The notes under the pieces are model-generated. The model saw nothing but the letters and a program-made list of their open reading frames with translations. It had not been told where the DNA came from and did not search any database. Below, one piece after another: positions 44,436-54,166 of a stretch of DNA of 64,000 nt. Both the position numbers and the translations under genes were made by a program. This DNA is from JAFGHJ01 sp964606065 (GTDB lineage Bacteria > Hydrothermota > UBA3072): contig CAZSEX010000002.1 of assembly GCA_964606065.1 (NCBI GenBank), forward strand, positions 1 to 64,000. The letters are read 5' to 3'. The stretch's first letter is position 1. Every line of letters starts with the position of its first letter.

Positions 44436-45434
44436 ATGGAAATTCTATTAGCAGATGATGACATTAAAATCCAAAAATCTTTAACCAACATTCTTTCCGT
44501 ACAAGGGCATAATTGCAAAACGGCCTCAGACGGCTTTGAAGTGGTTAACGAATATATGAAAAACAAGTACGATTGTGTTCTCCTCGACATTGAAATGCCT
44601 AAAATGAATGGTATAGAAGCAGCGAAAACCTTACTAAGTATAAATCCCGATGTTTCTGTAATAATGGTAACCGCTTTTAAAGATCTTGACATAATAAGAA
44701 GCACGATGCGTGCAGGTGTATACGATTACCTTGTTAAACCGATTTTGCCGGAAGAACTCGGAAGGGTTTTAGAAAAAGTAAAGGAAAGGAACTTCCTCTT
44801 AAGAGTAAAAAGAGAGTACCAATCCGAATTAGAATATAAAGTTAAAGAACAAAAAGAAAAGTTAGAAAAGAAAATGTTGGAGACCATTACCTCACTTATT
44901 TATGCCCTCGAGGCAAAAGATCCTTATCAGGAAGGACATTCAAAACAAGTTAAAGAAATAGCTCTTCAGATTGCTGATAAACTCGAATATTCTGAGAAAG
45001 AAAAAGAAATACTAAGTTACGCGTCTTTGATACACGACATAGGAAAAGTTGGAATACCTGATTCTATTTTAATGAAACCCGAAACGCTCACAGAAAGAGA
45101 ATACACGGTAATGAAAAAACATCCTGAAATAGGGGAGTTTATTATAAACCCATCGATTAGAAATAAAAGGATACTTAGTGCTGTTCGTCATCATCATGAA
45201 CGATATGACGGGAAAGGCTTCCCCGAAGGTTTAGAAGGAGAAAAAATACCAAAATTCGCGAGAATATTAGCCATAGCAGATTCCGTGAGCGCTATGATGT
45301 CAAAAAGACCTTATAGAGAAGGACTCGAAAAAGAACAAATTATAGAAGAATTAATGAAAAATTCCGGCACTCAATTTGATCCAAAATTGGCAAAAATATG
45401 TTTAGATCTAATTAAAAAAGGGGAAATCAAATAA
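44436..45434 (+). CDS. Response regulator with HD-GYP phosphodiesterase domain
   Basis: 332 residues: receiver (1-120, Asp51 in LLDIEMP, Lys in VKP), a coiled linker and an HD-GYP domain with GHSKQVKEIA, LIHDIGKVGIP, HPEIGEF, HHHERYDGKGFPEGL and ARILAIADSVSAM. The GYP triplet is GFP, but the metal-binding HD, HHE and downstream residues are intact, so cyclic-di-GMP hydrolysis is plausible. Likely cotranscribed with the MBL hydrolase. Confidence 0.93.
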   Translation: MEILLADDDIKIQKSLTNILSVQGHNCKTASDGFEVVNEYMKNKYDCVLLDIEMPKMNGIEAAKTLLSINPDVSVIMVTAFKDLDIIRSTMRAGVYDYLVKPILPEELGRVLEKVKERNFLLRVKREYQSELEYKVKEQKEKLEKKMLETITSLIYALEAKDPYQEGHSKQVKEIALQIADKLEYSEKEKEILSYASLIHDIGKVGIPDSILMKPETLTEREYTVMKKHPEIGEFIINPSIRNKRILSAVRHHHERYDGKGFPEGLEGEKIPKFARILAIADSVSAMMSKRPYREGLEKEQIIEELMKNSGTQFDPKLAKICLDLIKKGEIK

Positions 45435-45481
45435 ATCCATCCCGCTTCTCACAGATAAAATTTAGTGTCTTTTGTGTTTTT

Positions 45482-46345
45482 TTAAAGTTTAAAAAACAAT
45501 GAAACTTTGTGAGACATCAACAAATCGGGATGCAAATTCAAAGCGTAATCAACTAAAAAAGGAGGTTTCCGAATCCCGCAACCTGTAGTTACCTGATCAT
45601 TTATAAAACCGGCACGGAGCTTAAGCCAATCATTAATACCAAATTCGATACCTAAATGACTATTAAATCCATATTCGTCTTGAATGAGATTGATTTCCAT
45701 CAGAACGGGTACTTTCCCGATTTTTTTATTAAATCCGATACCTAATTCATAAGAAGGAGGAATATGGTTAGTTCCTCCTTCCCAGAAAATCGGAGAAGTA
45801 GTAATGTCTTTTATAGTCGCACCAATTGCGTATTCTTCCATCTGATAGATAATACCTAAATCAACCCCTGCCCCAACCGCAGTGGCATCATATATCCTTC
45901 TATAAATGAACTTCAGGCCAATGCCAACCGAAAAATTTCCCATCCATTTCGAATAATCAGCGAAGATCGCTCCTTCCCGGGCGGAAAAAACGCCATTCAA
46001 ATCATCATATAATTCCTCTCCGGGATCGGGATATCCATCACCATCAGTATCATTCCAGCTATCCCTTGTATCATATATATCACCTACCGAATGAAAAACA
46101 AAGTGCACACCTAAACCATAATCTTTCTGTCTTAAATTTATTCCTCCGCTTAAAACATTGGCAAGATTACCGAACATTCTCGAACCGGTAAAATAGAGGC
46201 ATGGTTCGAGTACAAGCGAAGAGGCAGGATTTTTAAAACCAGTGGTAGGGTAAGCAATACCTGTAGAACCCCTCCCCCAGCTTCCAGCATCCACTCCAAG
46301 AAGTAGAAACTCACCCTCAAAAAGAGCTAAAAAAAGTAAAAACAT
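45482..46345 (-). CDS. PorV/UPF0164-like outer-membrane protein with Asp-rich calcium-binding type loop
   Basis: 287 residues. A short signal peptide is followed by GSWGRGSTGIAYPTTGFKNP, a variant of the PorV-type N-terminus, and amphipathic strands ending FFKL. An Asp-rich loop DTDGDGYPDPGEEL (about 98-111) resembles thrombospondin type 3 or EF-hand calcium loops and probably sits at the cell surface. It is the last gene of the PorV-like/accA/DUF4388/EF-G-like operon, starting within the upstream stop. Confidence 0.75.
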   Translation of the reverse strand: MFLLFLALFEGEFLLLGVDAGSWGRGSTGIAYPTTGFKNPASSLVLEPCLYFTGSRMFGNLANVLSGGINLRQKDYGLGVHFVFHSVGDIYDTRDSWNDTDGDGYPDPGEELYDDLNGVFSAREGAIFADYSKWMGNFSVGIGLKFIYRRIYDATAVGAGVDLGIIYQMEEYAIGATIKDITTSPIFWEGGTNHIPPSYELGIGFNKKIGKVPVLMEINLIQDEYGFNSHLGIEFGINDWLKLRAGFINDQVTTGCGIRKPPFLVDYALNLHPDLLMSHKVSLFFKL

Positions 46346-48357
46346 TATTCTTTTTTTTCGCTTTCTCTTTGTTCAATTATTTCTTTTGCAATTTCTTCGG
46401 GAATTCTTTCATAAAAAGCGAATTCGGCGGAATAAGTTCCCGTTCCCTGAGTCAAAGAACGAAGTCTGGATGAATATTTAAACATCTCTTTCTCAGGAAC
46501 ATAAGCATTAATTACCTGGAATTTTCCTTTGGCATCTATTCCTAAAATTTTGCCTCTTTTCGAGTTTAAATCTCCCATGACATCCCCTGTATATTCATCC
46601 GTAATCACAACCTGAACTTTAAGTATCGGCTCTAAAAGAAAAGGAGAAGCTTTTGAAAGAGAGTCTTTAATAGCCATCGAACCAGCTCTTTTAAAAGCGT
46701 TATCGGAGGAATCAACAGGATGATAAGATCCGTCGTAAACGATGACCTTACAATCTACAACGGGGAAACCAGCCAGAACTCCAGAGGTCAAAGCTTCTCT
46801 TACTCCCGTTTCCACTGAAGGAACATATTTACTGGGGATATTTCCACCTTTGATCTGATCGTCGAATTCTATTCCTTTACCTCTCTCTAAAGGCTCTATT
46901 TTAAGAAAAACTTCACCGTATTGACCCCGCCCACCAGTTTGCTTTTTGAACTTTGCCTGTCCTTCAGCATTCTTCTGAATGGTTTCTCTGTAGTGGACAG
47001 CGGGTTTGCTTTCCATAAGATTAACGTCGAAATTTTCCTCCAACCAGAATTTTACAAACTGTAAATGCTGTTCACCCATTGTTTTCAAAATTAACTGTTT
47101 AGCTTCAGAATCGAAACTATAATCCAAAGTCGGATCAGATTTTCTAAGTTTTGAAAGACCTTTAGAAATTTTATCGTTGTCTTTTTCGCTTTCACCCACG
47201 ACCGCTATTTTAGCTACAGGATTAGGAAATTCAATTTTATCTAATTTAACAGGGTCGGAAGTATCCGCCAGAGTATCTCCGGAAGAAGTATTTTTCAATT
47301 TTACCAGAGCACCGATTGAACCAGCAGCAAGTTCGTTTACCTGCTCCCTCTCATTGGTCTTCAATACAAAAAGTTGATTAACTTTCTCTTCAGTATCGGT
47401 TGAAGTGTTAATCAAGGTATCCCCGGCTGAAATTTTACCTCTCCAGATTTTTATAAAATTCAACTCTCCGACATGTGTCTCAAATTTTGTTTTAAAGGAA
47501 AAAGCAACCGCCGGACCATCAATCGAATCGATTTGAACAGGAAGTTTGGCTTCAGAAGGAGATGGGAATATATCTTTAATGTATTTAAGCAGGTTATCTA
47601 TCCCTAAAAGAGAAACAGAATCTCCGATTAACAAAGGAAATATCTTTCCAGCTTGAAAACCCCTTCGTAAACCCTTACTTAAATCTTCGTACGTCATTTC
47701 TTTCTCTTCAACAAACTTTTCCATGAGTTCTTCATCGATTTCTGAAAGATACTCAACCATGGATTCTCTATAGCGTTTAATATCGTTTTCGAATTCCGAA
47801 GGTATCTCTATTTCTCCTTCAGAAGAAAACGCCTTTAACCGTAAAATATCCGCTACGCAAACTGTCTTTTCTCCCTTTACTAACGGGACCACAAGAGGTA
47901 CCAGACCGTTCTTGATTTCCTCTTTAATTTCTTCCATTATATTTGTAAAATTAGTTCCTTCTTTTTCCGCTTTGCTTATATAGAATAGTACAGGTATACC
48001 TCTTTTCTGAGCATTTTCAATAACCTGACCTGTTGTAAATCCAAATCCTGAAGTTCCGTCAACAACAATTATGGAGGAATCACAAACGCTCATTCCCGAC
48101 AGCATTTCTCCCTGAAAATCAAGATAGCCCGGAGTATCTATAAGATCAATATTGATATCTTCATAATCAAAATTGACGACTGAAAGACTCACAGAATATT
48201 TCCGTTCCTTTTCATACTTCATATAATCTAAAATTGAAGTTCCGTTATCAATGGAACCCAATCTATTGGTATATTTAACCTTATACAGCATTGCTTCACC
48301 TAATGAAGTTTTACCGGAATTTGCATGTCCAGCAACACAGATACATCTCTTCTCCAT
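46345..48357 (-). CDS. EF-G-like translational GTPase with degenerate G4 motif
   Basis: 670 residues from the ATG at 48357, which has a GGAGGAG site; a TTG one codon earlier is less likely. G1 is GHANSGKT (10-17) and G3 is DTPG (74-77), but G4, normally NKxD, reads SKAE (128-131), and switch I is ERKYSVSLS instead of ERGITI-type. Domains II to V are recognisable, including GGRGQYGEVFLKIEPLERGK and YHPVDSSDNAFKRAGS in domain IV. It belongs to the divergent EF-G paralogues (FusA2-type) rather than the main elongation factor. Nucleotide specificity may be altered. Confidence 0.88.
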   Translation of the reverse strand: MEKRCICVAGHANSGKTSLGEAMLYKVKYTNRLGSIDNGTSILDYMKYEKERKYSVSLSVVNFDYEDINIDLIDTPGYLDFQGEMLSGMSVCDSSIIVVDGTSGFGFTTGQVIENAQKRGIPVLFYISKAEKEGTNFTNIMEEIKEEIKNGLVPLVVPLVKGEKTVCVADILRLKAFSSEGEIEIPSEFENDIKRYRESMVEYLSEIDEELMEKFVEEKEMTYEDLSKGLRRGFQAGKIFPLLIGDSVSLLGIDNLLKYIKDIFPSPSEAKLPVQIDSIDGPAVAFSFKTKFETHVGELNFIKIWRGKISAGDTLINTSTDTEEKVNQLFVLKTNEREQVNELAAGSIGALVKLKNTSSGDTLADTSDPVKLDKIEFPNPVAKIAVVGESEKDNDKISKGLSKLRKSDPTLDYSFDSEAKQLILKTMGEQHLQFVKFWLEENFDVNLMESKPAVHYRETIQKNAEGQAKFKKQTGGRGQYGEVFLKIEPLERGKGIEFDDQIKGGNIPSKYVPSVETGVREALTSGVLAGFPVVDCKVIVYDGSYHPVDSSDNAFKRAGSMAIKDSLSKASPFLLEPILKVQVVITDEYTGDVMGDLNSKRGKILGIDAKGKFQVINAYVPEKEMFKYSSRLRSLTQGTGTYSAEFAFYERIPEEIAKEIIEQRESEKKE

Positions 48358-48401
48358 CAACTCTCCTCCTTTAAAAAAACTTGCTCATTTTTCTACCTGA
48401 T

Positions 48402-48938
48402 TTACTTCTTCCTCACTTTTATTAAACCAGTTTGAATTAAGCCATAAAGGATTTTAGCAAGATCGAAAGTCTTCATTTTTAGCTCTTCAGCAATTTCCTT
48501 TATAGTCCTTTCTCCATTAATTATAGAAAGAGCTTTCCACTCCATAGGTCTTAATTCAATATCGGAAATGTCCGGCTCTTCCTCAAAGTCAACCACTACT
48601 TCAACAGAAGGTATTACATTTTCCATCTTTTTCCATTCATCAATTTGCCTTGCAGCTTCCAAAATTACACTATGAACAGGGAGATTAATTGAAACTTCAT
48701 CTGTTTTCTCTCCAGCTATAAATTCAAAAGTCCCTGATTCCCATTTTAGAAAAAAATTTATAGCCTCCGTACCTTTATGTTTACCGGTTTCAGCGTGTTT
48801 AATATTACCGTTTTCAAAATAAATAACTCCCGTACTGTTTTCACCCTTTAGGTGAAGAGCACCATCTTTCCCTCCCATATGGATAAACTGGAAAATGTCG
48901 TTTAATTCAAAATCCTTAAAATCTCCTCTTAAAGCCAT
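48402..48938 (-). CDS. DUF4388 protein
   Basis: 178 residues. The N-terminal DUF4388 domain (about 1-90) has LRGDFKDFELNDIFQFIHMG, VIYFENGNIKHAETG and AINFFLKWESGTFEF. The C-terminal segment (about 128-175) is winged-helix-like: RPMEWKALSIINGERTIKEI. It lies between accA (1-nt gap) and the EF-G-like gene. It shares domain layout with the leader protein of the ExbB/TonB operon (28540-29370). Confidence 0.82.
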   Translation of the reverse strand: MALRGDFKDFELNDIFQFIHMGGKDGALHLKGENSTGVIYFENGNIKHAETGKHKGTEAINFFLKWESGTFEFIAGEKTDEVSINLPVHSVILEAARQIDEWKKMENVIPSVEVVVDFEEEPDISDIELRPMEWKALSIINGERTIKEIAEELKMKTFDLAKILYGLIQTGLIKVRKK

Positions 48939-48939
48939 T

Positions 48940-49896
48940 TTATCTTTCTATAAATATTCCCATTTTAGAAAATTTTTCGATTCTTTTGCTTATCAAATCA
49001 TTCCCGGAAATTTCTTTCAATTCTTCATATGCCGCAAGTATCGTTTCGCCTACATTACGAGCCGCCGATTCATGATCGCTGTGAGCGCCACCTTCAGGCT
49101 CACCAATAATCCCATCAATAACTCCAAATTTCAATAAATCTTCAGCTGTGATTTTCAAGTACCCTGCGGCTTCCTTTTTGTACTCCTGATTGCGAAAAAT
49201 AATAGAAGCACACCCCTCGGGCGATATCACAGAATAAACCGAGAATTCCTGCATATAAATTCTATCTCCAATTCCAATGGCTAAAGCACCTCCACTTCCA
49301 CCTTCACCCGTAATTATTACAATTATAGGTACAGGGATAACCGCGATTTCTTTTATATTTTCAGCTATAGCTAAAGCCTGTCCTCTTTCTTCCGCACCTA
49401 TCCCCGGATAAGCGCCAGCTGTATCCACAAAACAAACAACCGGTAAATTAAATTTACCTCCTAATTTCATCACGCGCAAAGCTTTTCTGTATCCTTCGGG
49501 ATGAGCGCTGCCAAAATTCCTTTTGATTTTTTCCGTTGTACTTCTTCCTTTTTCATGCCCAACAACTACAAACGATATTCCTTTCATACTGCCTATTCCT
49601 GTTACTATCGCATTATCATCTGAAAATCGTCTGTCTCCACGAATCTCAATCCAATCATCAAATAAATACTTTACATAATCATTAGTGTATGGTCTATTAG
49701 GATGTCTCGCCATTTCGACTCGCTGCCAGGGAGTCAAAGAAGAAAATATTTCTTCTCTCACTTTAACTAATTTCGCATTTAATTTCTTCAACTCAGATTG
49801 ATATATACCGTTCATGTTTCCGTTAAGCGCCTTTAATTCTTCAATTCTTTCGCGAAGTTCAACTATGGGTTTCTCAAAATCCAAATATTTAATCAT
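48940..49896 (-). CDS. accA: Acetyl-CoA carboxylase carboxyltransferase subunit alpha
   Basis: Transfers the carboxyl group from carboxybiotin to acetyl-CoA for fatty acid synthesis. 318 residues with the N-terminal LDFEKPIVELRERIEEL helix, ARHPNRPYTNDYV, GSAHPEGYRKALRVM, CFVDTAGAYPGIGAEERGQ and EGGSGGALAIGIGD. The accD partner is not in the window. It starts at the last base of the PorV-like stop. Confidence 0.97.
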   Translation of the reverse strand: MIKYLDFEKPIVELRERIEELKALNGNMNGIYQSELKKLNAKLVKVREEIFSSLTPWQRVEMARHPNRPYTNDYVKYLFDDWIEIRGDRRFSDDNAIVTGIGSMKGISFVVVGHEKGRSTTEKIKRNFGSAHPEGYRKALRVMKLGGKFNLPVVCFVDTAGAYPGIGAEERGQALAIAENIKEIAVIPVPIIVIITGEGGSGGALAIGIGDRIYMQEFSVYSVISPEGCASIIFRNQEYKKEAAGYLKITAEDLLKFGVIDGIIGEPEGGAHSDHESAARNVGETILAAYEELKEISGNDLISKRIEKFSKMGIFIER

Positions 49897-50813
49897 TATA
49901 TCCCTATTGAAATTGTAAAAAGATGCGAAACACCAAGGTTATTAACTATACTGGGAGAATAGGAATAATCAAGACTCAATTTGTCGTTTTGCAGGCCAAA
50001 GCCAAAAGAAAAATCTTCCAAAAGATTATTCTCCCTTTTACCTACTCTAATAGAAAAGAATTCATTGATAAGATACTCTCCACCAACAGTGTATTGTAAT
50101 TTAGTGTTTAAAGGTTTATTGATAGAAAAACCGAGCAATAAGGGGTGGAAATTTCCTTTAAGACCACAATGCCACGTGAGAGGCAAACGAAATTCTTTGT
50201 CAAAATACTTCGGCCCCAGGTGTAAAAAGGAAACATCCAGCCGAAAAGATTTGTTCTGGAGAGCCTTAAAATCTCGAGACACACCCACATCAAAGGAGTA
50301 AGTCGAATATGAAACTTCAAATATTCTCTCGTTTAAAGACCTGAATGTAGTTCCGATAGTAAATGTTTTAAAATTCCTGGCGTATGTTATACCGAAAATA
50401 GTGTTTTCACCGTCATAAGTTCCAATTGGATCACCGGGGATTTGTCGAAGTTCCATATTTCCCGGATAAAATCCTATGAAAGAAAAACCGAACGCGTTGT
50501 TTCCGATTTTTTTTACCAAACCCAGAAAATTCGCATTCATGTCCAGAAAAATCTTCCTATAAGTAAAAGAGAAATTACATCTATTATTCAAATCTTCAGA
50601 TAAATAAATAATTTCAGAAGGATTGGTAAGCAAAGAATGAACACCTCCTTCCCATAAATTTCCTGCTGTCGCATTGGTTTTCGCGTGCATATCGTACTGC
50701 AATATTTCTAAACCGGTAGGTCCTCCCACACGGTTTAAACCATCCCAGAAACCTGAAATATCTCTTTTAAGGTCACCAAAAGAATATGATAAAAATATCA
50801 ACATTAACATCAT
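49896..50813 (-). CDS. PorV-like outer-membrane beta-barrel protein
   Basis: 305 residues. A short hydrophobic N-terminus serves as signal peptide (1-12). NATAGNLWEGGVHSLLTNPSE resembles the family's small-residue turn and NPA motif, and the rest is alternating strands ending FTISIGI. It is the first gene of an operon with accA, DUF4388, the EF-G-like GTPase and another PorV-like protein. Its ATG is 5 nt downstream of the -10 box. Confidence 0.72.
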   Translation of the reverse strand: MMLMLIFLSYSFGDLKRDISGFWDGLNRVGGPTGLEILQYDMHAKTNATAGNLWEGGVHSLLTNPSEIIYLSEDLNNRCNFSFTYRKIFLDMNANFLGLVKKIGNNAFGFSFIGFYPGNMELRQIPGDPIGTYDGENTIFGITYARNFKTFTIGTTFRSLNERIFEVSYSTYSFDVGVSRDFKALQNKSFRLDVSFLHLGPKYFDKEFRLPLTWHCGLKGNFHPLLLGFSINKPLNTKLQYTVGGEYLINEFFSIRVGKRENNLLEDFSFGFGLQNDKLSLDYSYSPSIVNNLGVSHLFTISIGI

Positions 50814-50818
50814 ATGGG

Positions 50819-50846
50819 AGTGTAATAAAGTTTAGTTTATTGTCAA
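50819..50846 (-). promoter_or_regulatory. Promoter of PorV-like/accA operon, leaderless
   Basis: -35 TTGACA (50841-50846), 16-nt spacer, -10 TACACT (50819-50824), 5 nt to the ATG at 50813. It lies in the 50-nt gap after the YhcC-type gene. Confidence 0.78.
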
Positions 50847-50863
50847 GTCACATTCATCTCAAA

Positions 50864-51739
50864 TTAGAAATTTCCAAAAATAAGGCTTCTTGCAATATGA
50901 CGATCTGAGGTCCATTCGGGAGCTAATAATCGATCCCCATTAGCATAACCTGAGAAACGATGTATAATTATATTATCGGAAAGGTTTCTAATAAATTCTT
51001 TCGCGACTTTTGCATAATCCTCACACTTTTCATAAACCCTGATGTGCCCTCTTTGATATTCCTTAGCGAAAAAAGTTCCTTTTACAATATAAAGGTGATG
51101 AAGTTTCATCCCGTTTATTCCCCATCTGGAAAGAACCTGAGCTGTTTCAATCATATCCCTTTCAGTTTCTCCGGGTAATCCTAAAATAACATGAGCCACA
51201 ACTTCTATCTTTCCGCTCCGCTTTAATAGTTGAACAGCTTCTTCACTATCTCTGACAGTATGTTTCCTACCTGCGGCATCAAGTGAATGTTGATGAACCG
51301 ATTGTATACCCAATTCGACAATCGTATAGTATTGACTTGCTATTTTATTTAAGAGATTCACATTTTCCTCATTAACGCAATCCGGTCTCGTGGATATTGA
51401 TATACCTACTACATTGGGATACGAAAGTGCCGCGAAGTATTTCTTTTTTAAAACATCGACTGGTGCATATGTACTTGTATAAGCTTGAAAATAGGGGATA
51501 AAACAATTTATACCTCGTTTCTTCAATTTTTCGATTCCCATTTCCATTTGTTTTTCTATCCCGATAATCGGTTGAGTACGTCGAGCGCCCGAACCTTCTT
51601 CGTCACAAAAATAGCACCCTCCGTAACCTTTGGTGCCATCTCTTGTAGGACAGGTAAAGCCACCATCGATACTAATTCTATAAACTTTTTTTCCGAATTT
51701 TTTCTTCCAGTACTCTCCGACAGTATAGATTTTAAGCAT
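50864..51739 (-). CDS. Radical SAM protein, YhcC/TIGR01212 type
   Basis: 291 residues. The iron-sulfur cluster cysteines are C30, C42 and C45 in a C-x11-C-x2-C spacing (CPTRDGTKGYGG then CYFC) typical of the YhcC group rather than the classical CxxxCxxC. ISISTRPDCV, VELGIQSVHQHSLDA, VVAHVILGLPGETERDM and MKLHHLYIVKGT are family blocks. Function unproven, with relatives of Elp3-like radical SAM enzymes suggesting nucleic-acid or cofactor modification. It overlaps nothing and ends the long tig-to-here run. Confidence 0.9.
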   Translation of the reverse strand: MLKIYTVGEYWKKKFGKKVYRISIDGGFTCPTRDGTKGYGGCYFCDEEGSGARRTQPIIGIEKQMEMGIEKLKKRGINCFIPYFQAYTSTYAPVDVLKKKYFAALSYPNVVGISISTRPDCVNEENVNLLNKIASQYYTIVELGIQSVHQHSLDAAGRKHTVRDSEEAVQLLKRSGKIEVVAHVILGLPGETERDMIETAQVLSRWGINGMKLHHLYIVKGTFFAKEYQRGHIRVYEKCEDYAKVAKEFIRNLSDNIIIHRFSGYANGDRLLAPEWTSDRHIARSLIFGNF

Positions 51740-51741
51740 TA

Positions 51742-53157
51742 TTAAGATTTTAACACTTCTTTTAAAGTCTTAATCATTTCTGGATCATAAACAGATCCGG
51801 CTTTTTCCTCTATTTTTTTTAGAACTTCCTTTTGATTATTACCCTTTGAAATAAGCTCGTCAAATTCATTCGAAAGCCGAATAATTCTGGATCCCAATGG
51901 AATAGAATCTTCTTTTTGTCTATCCGGTTTTCCTGTTCCATCATAATTTTCATAAAGATGCTCCAGAATATTTCTGCTTTTTTTTAAAAACCTTAATGGG
52001 CTGATTATTTCCGCGCTAAGTAATTCCGAACTTATTTCGCCCTTGCCAACTTTTCCAATATCGTGGAGAAGAGCGGCAAATCTAATATTGCTTATTTCTG
52101 CCTTAGAAACATTTAATTTACTGGCTATCTTAACGGAGAGATTGCTAACCCTTTCGCTATGTGCTTTTATTTCCGGATTCACCGATTCTTCAAACTTTAC
52201 AAAGGAAAGAACGGCTTCGATATAACTCGCTTTCAGGGTTTCGTTAAGCATTCCGTTGTATAAACGCATTGAAAGGTTGCTGGTTATGGTTTGAATAAGA
52301 TCCGAAGATATTTTTTTTTCGGCTTTTTTTATTGCAAGTACACCTAAAATATCTTCCGTGTATATCAGGGGAGAACAAATATAATCCTCTGTCTCCCAGG
52401 GTCCTTTATTGTTTACCAGACCGAAAGGTTCTTCTCCCATTTTTATTTCATCTCCTACGGATAGATCCACCTGTCCTTTCGTTGCGTGAACACTGAATTT
52501 TTTATTGTTTGATCCTTTTAAAATAAGAATTACTCCATTGGAAGAAGTCAATTCCATCACATCCCGTGGAATTTCTTCAATTAAGGTAGCAAGATCATTG
52601 CATTCTAAAAGATTTTGTGAAAATTGATTCAATAAAGATAGTTCTTTGACTTTATCTCTTAATTTCTGGTCCACCTGTGACTTTGCTTCCTGAAGCTCTC
52701 TATTCGCTCCTTCCAATGCTATGTTGGCGTCCGATATTTCCATCAATAATTTTTTCTTTTCCAGGAGTAAATGTCTTCTATCCAGAGCGTTCTTTACAAG
52801 GGTTTGCAAATGTCCTCTCGAAGGTAAAGGTTTTTGAATATAATCATATGCTTCTTCTCTAACAGACTCAATTGCCGTTTCTATAGAAGCATGAGCTGTC
52901 ATCATAATTACCTGAACTTCTTTATCGTATTCCTTCAAAACGCTCAAAACTTCCGTACCCGGACGATCGGGTAATCTTAAATCGAGTAGCACCACATCGG
53001 GATTAAAGTCCATCGCTATATTTATAGCGTCAGTAGCGTTGTAAGCCTTACTTACCTCATAAGAATCTTCTTCATTCACGTTTAATTCCGTAAGCATCGC
53101 TTCTATTACTTCCACTAAATTTTTTTCGTCATCTACTATCAATATTTTTTTACTCAT
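51742..53157 (-). CDS. Receiver-GAF-HD response regulator with degenerate HD-GYP domain
   Basis: 471 residues from the ATG MSKKILIVDD at 53157. Receiver (1-130, Asp59 in LLDLRLP, Lys in QKP), coiled linker, GAF-like domain (about 205-310) and HD domain (about 340-471) with AHSERVSNLSVKIA and LLHDIGKVG. The second half of HD-GYP is eroded: where HHE...GYP is expected it reads LEHLYENYDGTGKPDR. The HD pair remains, so hydrolysis is possible but cyclic-di-GMP specificity is doubtful. It follows its probable kinase by one base and may respond to potassium or osmotic state. Confidence 0.88.
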   Translation of the reverse strand: MSKKILIVDDEKNLVEVIEAMLTELNVNEEDSYEVSKAYNATDAINIAMDFNPDVVLLDLRLPDRPGTEVLSVLKEYDKEVQVIMMTAHASIETAIESVREEAYDYIQKPLPSRGHLQTLVKNALDRRHLLLEKKKLLMEISDANIALEGANRELQEAKSQVDQKLRDKVKELSLLNQFSQNLLECNDLATLIEEIPRDVMELTSSNGVILILKGSNNKKFSVHATKGQVDLSVGDEIKMGEEPFGLVNNKGPWETEDYICSPLIYTEDILGVLAIKKAEKKISSDLIQTITSNLSMRLYNGMLNETLKASYIEAVLSFVKFEESVNPEIKAHSERVSNLSVKIASKLNVSKAEISNIRFAALLHDIGKVGKGEISSELLSAEIISPLRFLKKSRNILEHLYENYDGTGKPDRQKEDSIPLGSRIIRLSNEFDELISKGNNQKEVLKKIEEKAGSVYDPEMIKTLKEVLKS

Positions 53158-53158
53158 T

Positions 53159-54166
53159 TTATTTTTCCTTTGGCAAAGTAACAGTAAAACAGGCTCCTTT
53201 TCCCTCATTAGTAGCTCTGATAGTACCATTGTGGTTTTGAACTATTCGATGAACAATGGATAAGCCTAAACCCGTACCTTTGCTTTTTGTCGTAAAAAAC
53301 GGAATAAAGATTTTAGGAATTATATCCTCGAGAATACCACCCCCATCATCCTTAACCTGAATTATCATATTTCTTTTACCGCTTCTTATATTTATTTCAA
53401 TACAGCCGTCGTTTCCTATGGCTTCCATCGAGTTAAGGAAAAGGTTATTTAAAACCGTAACAATCTTATCTCTATCTACGTAACAAATAAGGTTGCCTTT
53501 CGCGTTTTTCTTTACTTGAATATTCTTTTCAGCTATTTCATGACTGAACATTAACAATGTTTCGCCAATCAAGCTTTTTAAATTAACTTTTGATCTTACA
53601 AGTTCTTTATCCGATGCATATAAGGTCATATCGTTCACTATTCTTTCAAGTCGGGTAATTTCATGCAAAACGATCGATTGAAACTTATAATTATTAACAT
53701 TCTCCGATCCCTCAAAAGATAGAGATTCAATACCCGCTTTGATTGAAGCGAGGGGATTCCTGATTTCATGAGCCAATCCCGCCACCATTTCTCCAAGGGC
53801 CGCAAGCCGATCTTTTTTTCTGAGTTCTTCCTCCATTTCACGAATTTCGGTTATGTCTCTAAGTATTATTGACGATCCTACCGTTTTACCTTTATTATCG
53901 TACACCGGGGAAGCGCTAAACCCAATCAAAAGATTTCCCGATTCAAATATGTTTCTTTCCACATGCTTTCCACGAAGTACTTCATCGAATAAATTTTCCT
54001 CTGTACTCGTGCAAATATCCTCGATATTTTTGGATTCGATTTTTTTACCGAGAAGTTTCTTTGCTTCGGGATTGGCTTTTATTATTGTTTTATTTTGGTC
54101 GATAAGTATTAATCCTGTAGGTAAAGATTCAAGAAGTCTGGCAATATTAAAGTCTTTAATCTTCAT
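53159..54166 (-). CDS. PAS-domain sensor histidine kinase (NtrB-like)
   Basis: 335 residues from the ATG at 54166, which overlaps the trkA end by 11 nt; the longer open frame lies within trkA. PAS domain (about 10-110), H-box LAHEIRNPLASI with His133, N-box NNLFLNSMEAI, G1 DDGGGI and G2 GTGLGLSIVHRI. No TM segment, so it is cytosolic. The next gene is its likely receiver partner. Confidence 0.93.
   Translation of the reverse strand: MKIKDFNIARLLESLPTGLILIDQNKTIIKANPEAKKLLGKKIESKNIEDICTSTEENLFDEVLRGKHVERNIFESGNLLIGFSASPVYDNKGKTVGSSIILRDITEIREMEEELRKKDRLAALGEMVAGLAHEIRNPLASIKAGIESLSFEGSENVNNYKFQSIVLHEITRLERIVNDMTLYASDKELVRSKVNLKSLIGETLLMFSHEIAEKNIQVKKNAKGNLICYVDRDKIVTVLNNLFLNSMEAIGNDGCIEINIRSGKRNMIIQVKDDGGGILEDIIPKIFIPFFTTKSKGTGLGLSIVHRIVQNHNGTIRATNEGKGACFTVTLPKEK

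Noticed and set aside
21052..50813. Type IX secretion system based on PorV-like proteins
   Set aside because: Only PorV/UPF0164-type barrels are present; no PorU, PorK/L/M/N, Sov or C-terminal sorting domains are seen in the window.
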